Positions 1 to 7,811 of a DNA stretch of 64,000 nucleotides are shown here, piece after piece. The DNA is from Roseivirga sp. BDSF3-8 (lineage in GTDB: Bacteria; Bacteroidota; Bacteroidia; Cytophagales; Cyclobacteriaceae), in assembly GCF_041449215.1 (NCBI RefSeq), contig NZ_JBGNFV010000001.1, positions 4,667,001-4,731,000 on the forward strand, given 5' to 3'. Within the stretch, counting starts at the first letter, position 1; each line of letters starts with the position of its first letter. The position numbers were made by a program, and so were the translations under genes. Below the pieces are notes generated by a model that saw nothing but the letters and a program-made list of their open reading frames with translations, did no database searches and was not told where the DNA came from.

Positions 1-131
1 ATCAGGTTTGGACCGGCATTCCGGCGGGGGCTTATAGAATCCGTGCTACCACCCACAAAATTCCTTTCTCACAGTGAAGCTGAACTAAGCACAACGCTAT
101 TTAGGAAAAGGGAACCTTTTGCTGAATTTTT

Positions 132-482
132 CTACTTAAAAGCCGCTACTCTAATAGACTCTAATATCCCCTCCGGATGGAGAAAGACGGTATCATTCTC
201 AAAGCGGAGTACGGTGAAGCCTAGTGATTCAAGCTTTTTATCTCTCTCGTAATCTGCTGTATTGACGAGCACATCATTATGGACTTCTCCATCCAGTTCG
301 ATGATCAGTTTGGCAGACTCACAATAGAAATCCACAATGTAGTTAAGGATGCTAACCTGCCGGCGAAACTTAAGCCCGTAGGCCTGATTTTTTCTTAGTA
401 AGGTCCAGAGAGTTGCTTCGGCGGAAGTGGCATTATTACGCAGTTCTCTCCTGCGCTCCCGCAAATGTGGCAGGTATTTCAT
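132..482 (-). CDS. DUF559 endonuclease-domain protein
   Basis: 116 aa. The sequence matches the small DUF559 family, which has the Vsr/restriction-endonuclease-like fold. Visible family features are an N-terminal Arg-rich segment with 'ATSAEATLWTLLR', then 'LKFRRQVSI', 'IVDFYC', 'KLIIELDGEVH' and 'LGFTVLRFEN'. In this family the D/E residues of 'VDFYC' and 'ELDG' are the likely metal-binding acidic residues. The length is typical and the ATG start is clear. It lies alone on the minus strand, separated from the next gene by about 470 bases of repeats. Its substrate is unknown; members are often annotated as DNA methylase-associated or simply hypothetical. Confidence is high for the family and low for the function. 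Confidence 0.85.
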   Translation of the reverse strand: MKYLPHLRERRRELRNNATSAEATLWTLLRKNQAYGLKFRRQVSILNYIVDFYCESAKLIIELDGEVHNDVLVNTADYERDKKLESLGFTVLRFENDTVFLHPEGILESIRVAAFK

Positions 483-549
483 AGCTGGTTTTTGTTGGTA
501 ATTTTATGCGGTTTTGATGAGATATGGAAGTGTAAATGGCAATTTGTGC

Positions 550-940
550 AGGGCCCGCCCCTGGTTTGTTGAAAACATTCTGTTTTTAACAAACCTGTCC
601 CCTCCCGGAAGGTGGGGAATTTGAGGTTACGGAGTCTCTTATAGTTTCCATCCCTCGGGCTACCAGCCGCTAAGTTAAGGGTCTATAGGGCTATTAAAAT
701 AGCACGTTAGCCATTCCCCTCCCGTCAGTTGACGGGTGGGGAATAAGACATTGTGCTATTTATAAGCGGTATACATCAAATAATGCACTGCCTCAAATTC
801 CCCTATGGGGCCCATAGCCGTCAAGCTAATAATTTAAACAGCTAAAAAATAGCAAGTTAGCAATTCCCCACCCTTTGGGAGGGGACGGTTCAAAAAGTAA
901 CACAGTACTTTTTGAACCAGGGGCGGGCCAGGCCTTCCGC
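550..940. repeat. Two inverted copies of a GC-flanked hairpin repeat
   Basis: Copy one has a self-complementary core with arms 563-577 and 581-595 (14 of 15 positions pair), flanked by GCCCGCCCCTGG on the left and GTCCCCTCCC on the right. Copy two has arms 887-899 and 906-918 (13 of 13 pair) and is in the opposite orientation, with GGGAGGGGAC on the left and AGGGGCGGGCC on the right. The GC-rich flanks are nearly the same, while the core arms differ in sequence but keep their pairing. Between them (660-870) are two copies of an AT-richer motif resembling AAGTTAAGGG...ATAGCACGTTAGCC. No coding sequence is evident in 483-956. This could be a small non-autonomous element family; no transposase is seen. 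Confidence 0.7.
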
Positions 941-956
941 CGGAAGTTTCCAACCC

Positions 957-1880
957 CTACACCACCAAACAGGCTTTTTCCCTGGCGAGGCTTATGGCTA
1001 CTTTGCTGCCTGCATTGAAGTGGAGGAAGTCGGCTTCTATGCCGTCGCTGAAGATGACGCCTCGGGTGGGCATCTTTGATTCTATCTGCAGGCTTTTGTC
1101 TTTGGTGATGAGGCCATAGCCGAGGGTGGCCTGGGTGACTTTACTGCGGAAGGGTTCGCGGACTACGAACACGAGCTTCTCTGCTTCCCAGTCAAGGGTG
1201 AGGCTTGCCATGCTCCTGTCCGGCAGTGCCTGCTCGCTGAGGTTACAGGCCATATTGAATACGGAACTGAGCCACCCGGTGCTGCCCGCACCGGTGGATA
1301 TGATAATGCCGCTGCTGGACTGGTTTTCTACGAGCCCGTCATAGCTGATGGTGTAGCGGCTGGACACGTGGCTTGCCGCACCGATGTAGAAGTCATTGAA
1401 TGCGAGTAGACGCTGCCCGTCGTTCAGCTTTGCCTCTGCCATGGTTACTCTTTTTACCTTGTAATTGTCTGCCAGCACATTTTGCAGGGTTGAGGGCAGC
1501 TTTTCGGGTGTGTGGGGGAGTAATATGCCATCGTACTGCTGGGGGTTGGGGTTTACGCCTATTATTGGCAGGTTGTTTACGTACTTGGCGGTATTTGCCA
1601 CCAGGCCATCCTGCCCAATCACGATGAGCAGGTCCGCCGGCGTAAAGATGTAGGTAGGCAGTAGTGCTCTATCCAGCACCTTGTACTTGAGCCACCTGGC
1701 TACTGTATCCTGCACCTGCTTCAGGCTCTGGTAAAACACCTCATGCTCCTGCTCATACAGGGGAAAGTCCTGCCCGCTGCGCTCTATGTAAAAACGGGCC
1801 TGGGCCTTAGAGTTAAAGCGCTCAATGAGCTGCTCGAGCCTGGTTTTATCACGTATGATGATGGCTTTATCTATTTCCAT
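957..1880 (-). CDS. Divergent NAD kinase-like protein
   Basis: 307 aa from the ATG at 1880, giving 'MEIDKAIIIRDKTRL'. The open frame extends further upstream but enters repeat DNA, so this ATG is preferred. The fold resembles NAD+ kinase (ATP-NAD kinase superfamily): 'LLIVIGQDGLVAN' near residues 84-96 sits where NadK has GGDG, and 'IISTGAGSTGW' near 193-203 corresponds to the NADP-binding PTGSTAY region. The first Gly of GGDG is replaced by Gln-containing GQDG, so activity cannot be assumed. Such proteins are annotated as 'sugar kinase' or NAD(+)/NADH kinase in Bacteroidota. It follows the SPFH gene on the same strand after 305 bases of repeats, and an NrtR-type regulator lies just upstream. 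A link to NAD(P) metabolism is an inference. Confidence 0.7.
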   Translation of the reverse strand: MEIDKAIIIRDKTRLEQLIERFNSKAQARFYIERSGQDFPLYEQEHEVFYQSLKQVQDTVARWLKYKVLDRALLPTYIFTPADLLIVIGQDGLVANTAKYVNNLPIIGVNPNPQQYDGILLPHTPEKLPSTLQNVLADNYKVKRVTMAEAKLNDGQRLLAFNDFYIGAASHVSSRYTISYDGLVENQSSSGIIISTGAGSTGWLSSVFNMACNLSEQALPDRSMASLTLDWEAEKLVFVVREPFRSKVTQATLGYGLITKDKSLQIESKMPTRGVIFSDGIEADFLHFNAGSKVAISLAREKACLVV

Positions 1881-1963
1881 GGTGTGTTTAGTTAATGGGT
1901 TTTGCAGTATAAAGTATTGTGTTAAGCCTGCTTGAAGTGACCCTGAGAGCTTTGTAGTACAGC

Positions 1964-2035
1964 TATTCCCCGCCCTGGGGGCGGGGACCGGTTGGGGAAA
2001 TTTCGAAGAAATTTGCCAACCAGGGGCGGGGCCGG
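1964..2035. repeat. GC-flanked hairpin repeat
   Basis: Third copy of the hairpin repeat family. Arms at 1990-2004 and 2008-2021 pair around a GAA loop, apart from one indel/mismatch. It is flanked by GCGGGGACC on the left and AGGGGCGGGGCC on the right. It lies between the NAD kinase-like and SPFH genes. Confidence 0.65.
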
Positions 2036-2111
2036 AATTAGAAGTTGCCGAACTGGCTGCATAGGGATGCATGCTGCAATTTCCCGCCGGGATGCCGGTC
2101 CAACCCTAGTC

Positions 2112-2165
2112 CAAAAAATGCTGTTGCTTTTTTGAACCATCCCCTCCCAGAGGGTGGGGAATTTA
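2112..2165. repeat. GC-flanked hairpin repeat, partial copy
   Basis: Core arms 2112-2121 and 2126-2134 (CAAAAAATGC against GCTTTTTTG) are followed by the conserved right flank ATCCCCTCCC and GGTGGGGAATTT. The orientation matches the copy at 550-610. The opposite GC flank is degraded. Confidence 0.55.
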
Positions 2166-2185
2166 CCTGGGTGCTAAAACGGCTG

Positions 2186-3199
2186 TCACCTCGCGGTTTT
2201 CATGATGCTGTCGAGCAGGTCGGGTGTGATGTTCAGCGTGCCGATCTTGTCTGCATTTTCTGCGAGCTCGCGAAAGGCGAGGGCGATGTTGTCTTTTGCC
2301 TGTATGCCTTTGCTATTTATGGCCATGAGGGTCTTCCAGTCCAGCTCGCGGTAGGGTCGTAAAGAGGCGGTAAGCACATACTCTTTTACATCGGCTTCTT
2401 TTTTCTCATTCTTTACCCGCAGGTCTATGAGCTTCTGCTTTTTCTCTTCCAGTGCAATGCTGCCTGTCATCTTCATGGCGCGAAGTTTCTGCTCGTTATC
2501 CTGCTTCACTACTTCGGTTTGCATCTGCTTTTCTGCAATCTGGCGTTGCTTTTCTTCTACGGCTATTTCGGTGTTGAGCTCACTTTCCCTGATGGTGCGC
2601 TCCTGCTCTACGGCAAAGTTGCGACGCTCGTAGATGGCCTGGTCAGCTTCTTTTTGCAGGCTCTCACGGGTTTGTGCTTCGAGTGCGCGGGCCATTTCGG
2701 GATTAGGGGTAACTGCCAGTACGTTTACGCTCATGATCTCGAGCCCCAGCATCTTTATGGTTTTGGAGTTCTGCACCTGCACCATAATGTTCTCCTCTAT
2801 CTCCTTCAGTTGCCTCAGCGCCTCTTTTATACTCATTTTTTGAATAATATCGGCGCTGGCGGTCTGGGCTTGGTTGATGATTCTTTGCTGGATCTTTTCG
2901 GGGTCGTCTTTGAGGTACCGGCCCTTGCTGTCTACGGTAAAGTCGAGTATTTCTGCGAGTTGCTTAGGGTCTGTCACTTTGTAGGTGATCTGCCCCTGTA
3001 TGGTGACTTCCTGGTAGTCGCGTGTGGTTTCTTTAAAGGCAAACTGGTAGTCGTTACTTTCGAGGGGTATGGCGACTATAGAAGCGTTTGGCGCCCAGTA
3101 GAAGAAGGCGAGTCCCCTGCCCTCTTTGGTGATGTTACCATTCTGATAGAGCATGACATAGTTCATGGAATCGAACCTGACGTAATTTAATCCAAACAT
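2186..3199 (-). CDS. SPFH/Band 7 domain protein
   Basis: 337 aa. An SPFH (stomatin/prohibitin/flotillin) domain covers roughly residues 20-180 ('TIQGQITYKVTDPKQLAEIL', 'IMSVNVLAVTPNPEMARALE'). It is followed by a long charged coiled coil (about 170-270, rich in E, K, Q and R) and a C-terminal tail. No hydrophobic N-terminal anchor is obvious, so it may be cytosolic or peripherally bound. SPFH proteins form oligomeric scaffolds at membranes. Its upstream region holds two 23-bp palindromes that match the one in front of the neighbouring Nudix regulator, so it is probably controlled by that regulator. Family call is firm; the role is unknown. Confidence 0.85.
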   Translation of the reverse strand: MFGLNYVRFDSMNYVMLYQNGNITKEGRGLAFFYWAPNASIVAIPLESNDYQFAFKETTRDYQEVTIQGQITYKVTDPKQLAEILDFTVDSKGRYLKDDPEKIQQRIINQAQTASADIIQKMSIKEALRQLKEIEENIMVQVQNSKTIKMLGLEIMSVNVLAVTPNPEMARALEAQTRESLQKEADQAIYERRNFAVEQERTIRESELNTEIAVEEKQRQIAEKQMQTEVVKQDNEQKLRAMKMTGSIALEEKKQKLIDLRVKNEKKEADVKEYVLTASLRPYRELDWKTLMAINSKGIQAKDNIALAFRELAENADKIGTLNITPDLLDSIMKTAR

Positions 3200-3227
3200 G
3201 GCGCTATTGATTTTAAATGAATATGCT

Positions 3228-3250
3228 ATTTGTGTATTGTTTACGCAAAT
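3228..3250. promoter_or_regulatory. Candidate NrtR-type operator, site 1
   Basis: Imperfect 23-bp inverted repeat with half-sites ATTTGTGTA and TTACGCAAAT, 29-51 bases upstream of the SPFH start. It shares length and half-sites with 3281-3303 and 4051-4073. Its centre lies 53 bases from that of site 2, close to five helical turns, which would place both on the same face of the DNA. Confidence 0.65.
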
Positions 3251-3280
3251 ACTAAAACAGGGATTCGCTTATGGGGATAT

Positions 3281-3303
3281 ATTTGTGTGAATTTTACGCA
3301 AAT
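3281..3303. promoter_or_regulatory. Candidate NrtR-type operator, site 2
   Basis: 23-bp inverted repeat with half-sites ATTTGTGT and TACGCAAAT, in the intergenic region between the Nudix regulator's 3' end and the SPFH start. The outer nine bases on each side match site 1 almost exactly. Confidence 0.65.
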
Positions 3304-3369
3304 AGGTTTAACCCTCTCTCTGTCAGTGAGAAAAATTTCAAGGGGAAATGGATGGGGAATGAAGCGGGC

Positions 3370-4050
3370 TTATATCTCGAAGAGGATGCCTTCTTTCTTC
3401 AGTTGAAAGTACCTGTCTTTATTAAACCGGAAGAGGTTTGCGGGCCGCCCGGCGCCACGCGATACTTTCTCGTCCAGCTCATCGAGCAGGCCATAGCTAA
3501 GGATCTTTTTGCGGAAGTTACGGCGGTCAATATCTCTGCCCAGGAGTGTGCTGTAGAGGTTTTCGAGGTCAGAGAAGGGAAAGCGCTCATCCAGGAGTTC
3601 AAATCCGATGGGCTCATAGGTGATCTTGGCCCTGAGCCTTTTAAAAGCGGTATCGAGTATTTCCTTATGGTCAAAGGCGAGCTCAGGTAGCTCTTGTATA
3701 TCAAACCAATTGGCTTCCCGCGCATCGGTAGAGGCAGATAGCTGGTGTGTATCCGGGCGCACGAGCCCGAAGTAGGCCACGGACACAATTCGCTGCCGGG
3801 GGTCGCGCTGCGGCGCCCCGAAGGTGTATAGCTGCTCGAGGTAGCCTGCCTCTATGCCTGTTTCTTCCTGCAACTCACGAAGCACGGCTTCTTCGAGTGA
3901 TTCAGTGGTTTGCACAAAGCCGCCGGGCAGCGCCCACTGGTCTTTGAAAGGCTGGTACTTTCTTTTGATGAGTAAAACGGAAATGCGTGGCTCGGGCTCA
4001 TAGCCAAAGACCACGGCGTCTACAGTGAGTTTAATGGATTGGTCGGGCAT
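3370..4050 (-). CDS. NrtR-type Nudix/winged-helix transcriptional regulator
   Basis: 226 aa from the ATG at 4050 ('MPDQSIKLTVDAV'). The longer in-frame start at 4122 would put the operator 4051-4073 inside the coding region, so the internal start is preferred. The N-terminal Nudix domain has a complete Nudix box (G-x5-E-x7-R-E-x2-E-E-x-G-I) near residues 43-65. The C-terminal part (about 150-226, including 'RRNFRKKILSYGLLDE' and 'GRPANLFRFNKDRY') is the winged-helix domain typical of NrtR-like regulators. These sense nucleotide or sugar-phosphate ligands and repress NAD or sugar genes. Because the Nudix box is intact, catalytic activity cannot be excluded. Likely autoregulated through the adjoining palindrome. 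Confidence 0.85.
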   Translation of the reverse strand: MPDQSIKLTVDAVVFGYEPEPRISVLLIKRKYQPFKDQWALPGGFVQTTESLEEAVLRELQEETGIEAGYLEQLYTFGAPQRDPRQRIVSVAYFGLVRPDTHQLSASTDAREANWFDIQELPELAFDHKEILDTAFKRLRAKITYEPIGFELLDERFPFSDLENLYSTLLGRDIDRRNFRKKILSYGLLDELDEKVSRGAGRPANLFRFNKDRYFQLKKEGILFEI

Positions 4051-4073
4051 AATTGCGTACAATATACGCAATT
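4051..4073. promoter_or_regulatory. Candidate NrtR-type autoregulatory operator
   Basis: Perfect 9-5-9 palindrome with half-sites AATTGCGTA and TACGCAATT, directly abutting the regulator's ATG. Length and half-sites match the two sites in front of the SPFH gene. Binding here should block transcription or translation initiation of the regulator. Confidence 0.7.
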
Positions 4074-4158
4074 CTTGTTTGCTGGTTTCCCTCCACAGCA
4101 CGGAGTATTTACAATGCCGCATCGCGGCAAAAACCCAAACTTAAAGCGCTATTCCCGG

Positions 4159-4337
4159 CCCTCGAGCCGGGATCCGCTGGCAATACCGTAGGCTTTTGGC
4201 TTAAAGCGGCCCCTGGTTAGTAGCTGAACAGCTAATACAGGCTTTTTGGTGACTTGGAGCATAAACCGACCTTCGTGCACATGCGAAGTTCAACTTCGCG
4301 TAGGTGGCAACCACGGGGTACAACCCCGCGGTAGTTA
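4159..4337. repeat. Intergenic direct repeat, short copy
   Basis: About 179 bp, repeated at 4497-4766 with high identity. It ends in two clean hairpins: GCGAAGTT against AACTTCGC, and CGGGGT against ACCCCG. No gene is supported in 4123-4849. This copy lacks the 15-bp units that interrupt both hairpin loops of the other copy. Confidence 0.85.
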
Positions 4338-4496
4338 TTAGGTGAAAGCCTTCAAATTCAGATAATACCAGCAGTTTAATCCAGTCGGTTGCGACCCCAG
4401 CTCCGTAATGATCATCTGAGGCCTATTCATACACCTCAGGCCGACCCTCCAAGGAGGGTAATTACCTCTCAGCAATTCTCAAATTGACGGCTATGA

Positions 4497-4766
4497 CCCT
4501 CGAGCCGGGATCCACTGGAAATACCGTAGGCTGTTGGCATAAAGCGGCCCCAGGCAAATAGCTGAACAGCTAATACAGGCTTTTTGACGACTTGGAGTAT
4601 AAACCGACCTTCGTGCACATGCGAAGTCGGACGCGACCCGGTCAGGCGCGACCCGGTCAGGCGCGACCCGGTACCAACTTCGCGGAAATGGCAACCACGG
4701 GGCCGAACGCGGCCCGGTCGAACGCGACCCGGTCAGGCGCGACCCGGTACAACCCCGCGGTAGTTA
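4497..4766. repeat. Intergenic direct repeat, copy with 15-bp expansions
   Basis: Same element as 4159-4337 but about 90 bp longer. Three tandem 15-bp units (consensus CAGGCGCGACCCGGT) occupy 4628-4672, within the loop of the first hairpin. Three more occupy 4704-4748, within the loop of the second. Each unit contains a small GGTC...GACC inverted repeat. The open frame crossing this array encodes only a repeated Arg/Pro/Gly peptide and is not regarded as a gene. Confidence 0.85.
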
Positions 4767-4801
4767 CGAGGAATGCAAAATTATATTTTAAACAAAAAGA
4801 A

Positions 4802-4827
4802 AGAGGCTGCCTTGTGAGACAGCCTCT
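4802..4827 (-). terminator. Rho-independent terminator of the DUF2807 gene
   Basis: Stem AGAGGCTG / CAGCCTCT with a 10-base loop, followed on the minus strand by a T-rich tract (complement of the A-rich run at 4785-4801). It sits 22 bases beyond the stop codon. Confidence 0.8.
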
Positions 4828-4849
4828 ATGCTAATGATTTTATAGGTGC

Positions 4850-5770
4850 TTAGTCTACTTTTATTACTTCCGCCTGGCCGTTGAGGTCCAGTTCTGTGGC
4901 GGGATCACCTATGTAGTTCACCGTAGAGTTGCCTACGCCTTCTACTTCCAGGTAATCGGCTGCCCATATGTTAGTTTCGGTATTGCCGTTTACGCGAGCA
5001 TTCACGCGTAAGGTGGGAAGTTCAAAGGTGTGTAACTCTGAATTACCGAGGCTGCGCGTTTCATGGGTCTGGGTCAGAAAGTAACTCACGAGGTTATCAG
5101 TATCATCCCTGTATGCTATCACTGAGTCATTACGGACTTCAATGAAGGGGGCGAAAAGGAGGTATTCGTTACCAGCCTCTGCATACACTAAATAATGATC
5201 TTCCAATAGGACGACATCGGGTTGGTCGAGGTAAAGTGTATCTTCGTTAAAGGCGGATAGCAGGCTGCTGAAATACATGCGGCTACCTCCCTCGCGGCGG
5301 GTTACGAGGTTGCGTATTTTCATATCATCAATACGGAGTACGCTGTTTCCCTGGGTTTCTATCTCCAGGTAGTCCAGCTCTGGTGACTGTTCAAAGTAGA
5401 CTTCTTCATTCCCTCTTACTACCAGCTTGCGGAGGTTATCAGGATGTGTATAGATAATGACGCCACCGCTGCCATCGCCCTCCAGGTGCAGTTGGCCATT
5501 TTCTATGTAGTAGCTTATCTTATCATCCATATCCTCATCGGAGGTTATTCTTACCTCGCCGGCACTTATGTTATCTGCTACTTCAAAGCGCGCAGGCACA
5601 TTAAATAAGTGGATATCATCTATATCACCGGGTCTCAGGGTTACATCGCGTCCGGTTATCTCTGCGGGGTTATCATCGTTATTGTCTGGTGCGGCCATGT
5701 GACCGTCATCATCACTACAGGAAAAGGCTAATACAGACAGGGCCAGAAGCCAGATATGTTTGTATTTCAT
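4850..5770 (-). CDS. DUF2807-like (GIN domain) lipoprotein
   Basis: 306 aa from the ATG at 5770. It begins with a lipoprotein signal, 'MKYKHIWLLALSVLAFSC', with the lipobox Cys followed by SDDDG, and then an acidic linker. The body has the repetitive beta-strand pattern of DUF2807 'GIN' domains, which form right-handed beta-helices ('LVVRGNEEVYFE', 'LEIETQGNSVLRI', 'LEVEGVGNSTVNYIGDP'). Members are common surface lipoproteins of Bacteroidota with no defined biochemical role. The longer start at 5821 would bury the signal peptide and is rejected. It appears to be a single-gene unit with its own terminator. Confidence 0.75.
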   Translation of the reverse strand: MKYKHIWLLALSVLAFSCSDDDGHMAAPDNNDDNPAEITGRDVTLRPGDIDDIHLFNVPARFEVADNISAGEVRITSDEDMDDKISYYIENGQLHLEGDGSGGVIIYTHPDNLRKLVVRGNEEVYFEQSPELDYLEIETQGNSVLRIDDMKIRNLVTRREGGSRMYFSSLLSAFNEDTLYLDQPDVVLLEDHYLVYAEAGNEYLLFAPFIEVRNDSVIAYRDDTDNLVSYFLTQTHETRSLGNSELHTFELPTLRVNARVNGNTETNIWAADYLEVEGVGNSTVNYIGDPATELDLNGQAEVIKVD

Positions 5771-6084
5771 GAGAAACAAATTAAAAAATTGTATTTTACC
5801 TATGTGTTCCTCTGTTTTCAAGGCTTATAAAGGGTTTTGGGTATAATAACAAGCAGAAGGGGGTGGATTGTTATAAATACCGGCCAAGGTGAGGTGCTCT
5901 ATGGCCCCGGCTACCGGAAGTATTGTGAGAGAATATTGCAGATAAGTGTTTTATGCTCAGTTGCTTACGGGGGGTGGCGTGCAGGGGGGTAAAAAAATGG
6001 ATAAATGCTAAAGGTGAGGGACCTGAAATATCCTGAAGGTAGCCCCAGGTCTCTGCTAAAAGTAGTGAAGTACGGGGAAAAATA

Positions 6085-6119
6085 AGGCGGCCACCCCTGA
6101 TGACCTGGGGTGGCGGCCT
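6085..6119 (-). terminator. Minus-strand terminator-like hairpin without a visible gene
   Basis: Thirteen-base stem (6085-6097 with 6107-6119, one mismatch, GC-rich), followed on the minus strand by TTATTTTTC. It would end a transcript coming from about 6130-6260, but I see no convincing gene there. The rest of 5822-6260 shows nothing recognisable. Confidence 0.6.
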
Positions 6120-6281
6120 GCTTACCATCTGAAATGGCCCAATTCTGAGACTATTCAAATATCAGCAATACCTATCAGACTGAATGTAACTTAGGTCACA
6201 TTCGGTATCGGATTATCTGACTACATTTAATGTTTATTTGCAGGGACTAATTGATTATTATTGCTCCTGAAATATAACCAG

Positions 6282-6734
6282 ATGATAATGAGAAGTTTGA
6301 TTCTGCCAGCGGTACTTGTGGGCTGTTTACTTACTGCGGGCTGTCAGCAGCAGGCGTCTAAAGCCGAGGGCACCGAAGGCATTTCCACCACTATTATTCC
6401 CCACGAGGCTTTACCTGTAAAGGTGGCGAAACCGGAGGAGTTTGCCGGTCTGCTGGCAGATGAAACCGATGCTCAGATAGTGGATGTGAGAACTGAAGGC
6501 GAGTACTCCTCAGGCCACCTGGCTGGCAGCATGAACATAAACATTGCCTCCCCGGACTTCCATGGGGAAGTAAGCAAGCTGGATACAGAGCGTAAGATAT
6601 ACGTGTACTGCGCCATTGGCGGCCGGAGTGCACGCGCGGCTGAGATGATGGCTAACATGGGCTATGAGGTGGTGGATATGAATGGGGGTATTACTGCGTG
6701 GAAGAGCGAGGGCAGAGAAACCACGACGGAGTAA
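6282..6734 (+). CDS. Rhodanese-domain lipoprotein
   Basis: 150 aa from the ATG at 6282 (6288 is also possible). Lipoprotein signal with lipobox LLTAGC (Cys 21), then a linker and a single rhodanese domain from about residue 48. The active-site loop is 'CAIGGRSARA' with the catalytic Cys near residue 110, and the conserved 'IVDVRTEGEYSSGHL' precedes it. Rhodanese domains transfer or bind sulfane sulfur; a periplasm-facing or outer-membrane location follows from the lipobox. The next gene starts 10 bases downstream, so the two probably form an operon. Confidence 0.85.
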   Translation: MIMRSLILPAVLVGCLLTAGCQQQASKAEGTEGISTTIIPHEALPVKVAKPEEFAGLLADETDAQIVDVRTEGEYSSGHLAGSMNINIASPDFHGEVSKLDTERKIYVYCAIGGRSARAAEMMANMGYEVVDMNGGITAWKSEGRETTTE

Positions 6735-6744
6735 ACTGATAGCA

Positions 6745-7656
6745 TTGGATATAGTAAAGGTCATAAAAGACGGCTACCAGGGGTATGCTAATTACCTGTG
6801 GGAGGAAATAGCTCATCCACAATGGCACAGCTATTTTTACTGGCTGGTGGGTATCTCGCTGTTTTTCCTGGCAGTAGAGTGGCTGCGGCCATGGCGCAAA
6901 GATCAGCCACGCTTCCGGAAGGACTTCTGGCTGGATGCTTTCTACATGTTCTTCAATTTCTTTTTGTTTTCACTGGTCATCTATAATGCGGCATCAGAAG
7001 CAGTGGTGTATCTTTTTATAGAAGGGCTTGCCAGTGTGGGTATTACTAACCTGGTGGCCTTTGAGGTGATGTCGTGGCCTGTATGGGCCCACCTGCTGGT
7101 AGGCTTTGTGGTGCGTGATTTTGTGCAGTGGTGGGTACACCGTCTGCTGCATGGGGTACCTGCCTTGTGGGAGTTTCATAAGGTGCATCACTCTGTGGAG
7201 CAAATGGGTTTTGCTGCTCACCTGCGGTATCACTGGATGGAGACGGTGGTGTATCGAACGATCGAGTATATTCCGCTGGCACTGATCGGTATAGGCCTTC
7301 GGGACTTTTTTATCATTCATATTATTACGCTTGCGATTGGCCACTTTAATCATGCTAATATCCGCCTGCCTCTGGGCCCTTTAAAATATCTATTCAATAA
7401 CCCTCAGATGCACATCTGGCACCACGCGTATGACTTGCCGGAAGGGAGAAAGCACGGGGTGAACTTTGGCATTACGCTAAGCCTGTGGGACTATCTCTTC
7501 GGGACTACTTATATGCCACATGAGGGGCGGGACATCAAGCTGGGATTTCCGGGGGTGGAGAGGTTTCCGCAGGGGTTTATTAAGCAGAACCTGCATGGTA
7601 TTACTAAGTTAAATAGCAGGGTACCTGAGGAGAAGCATGTAATTAAACGAGTGTAA
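6745..7656 (+). CDS. Sterol desaturase/fatty acid hydroxylase family protein
   Basis: 303 aa from a TTG at 6745. An ATG at 6682 in the same frame would overlap the rhodanese gene by 53 bases and add a non-family extension, so TTG is chosen with moderate certainty. Several hydrophobic segments span about residues 30-125. The diiron histidine clusters of the superfamily are present: HRLLH (132-136), HKVHH (145-149), HFNH (200-203) and HIWHH (223-227). These are membrane-bound di-iron oxygenases that hydroxylate or desaturate lipids, carotenoids or sterol-like substrates; the actual substrate cannot be told. The neighbouring rhodanese lipoprotein suggests co-expression but not a shared pathway. 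Confidence 0.85.
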   Translation: MDIVKVIKDGYQGYANYLWEEIAHPQWHSYFYWLVGISLFFLAVEWLRPWRKDQPRFRKDFWLDAFYMFFNFFLFSLVIYNAASEAVVYLFIEGLASVGITNLVAFEVMSWPVWAHLLVGFVVRDFVQWWVHRLLHGVPALWEFHKVHHSVEQMGFAAHLRYHWMETVVYRTIEYIPLALIGIGLRDFFIIHIITLAIGHFNHANIRLPLGPLKYLFNNPQMHIWHHAYDLPEGRKHGVNFGITLSLWDYLFGTTYMPHEGRDIKLGFPGVERFPQGFIKQNLHGITKLNSRVPEEKHVIKRV

Positions 7657-7811
7657 ATTGAATATATATACTATTTTATCAGGTCAATTTATTCTTTATG
7701 ATGAGGGTGTTATTTTTGTTTATGAAAAAGTAATAGGTTTTACCGGGAATTAGGGCAAATTGCATTAAAGGTGGTGAGGGTCACACATCTGAGGCAGATT
7801 ATCTCCACTTT

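Noticed and set aside
2519-3190. 223-codon plus-strand ORF
   Set aside because: Exactly antisense to the well-supported SPFH gene; no recognisable protein features.
4628-4748. CRISPR-like short tandem repeats
   Set aside because: Units are contiguous 15-mers without spacers, and no cas genes are near.
4592-4834. 80-codon ORF with repeated Arg-Pro-Gly-Gln-Ala
   Set aside because: The repetition comes from the 15-bp intergenic units (five codons each), and the frame continues through a terminator of the opposite strand.
5871-6158. 95-codon minus-strand ORF
   Set aside because: It crosses the terminator hairpin at 6085-6119 and has no protein-like pattern.
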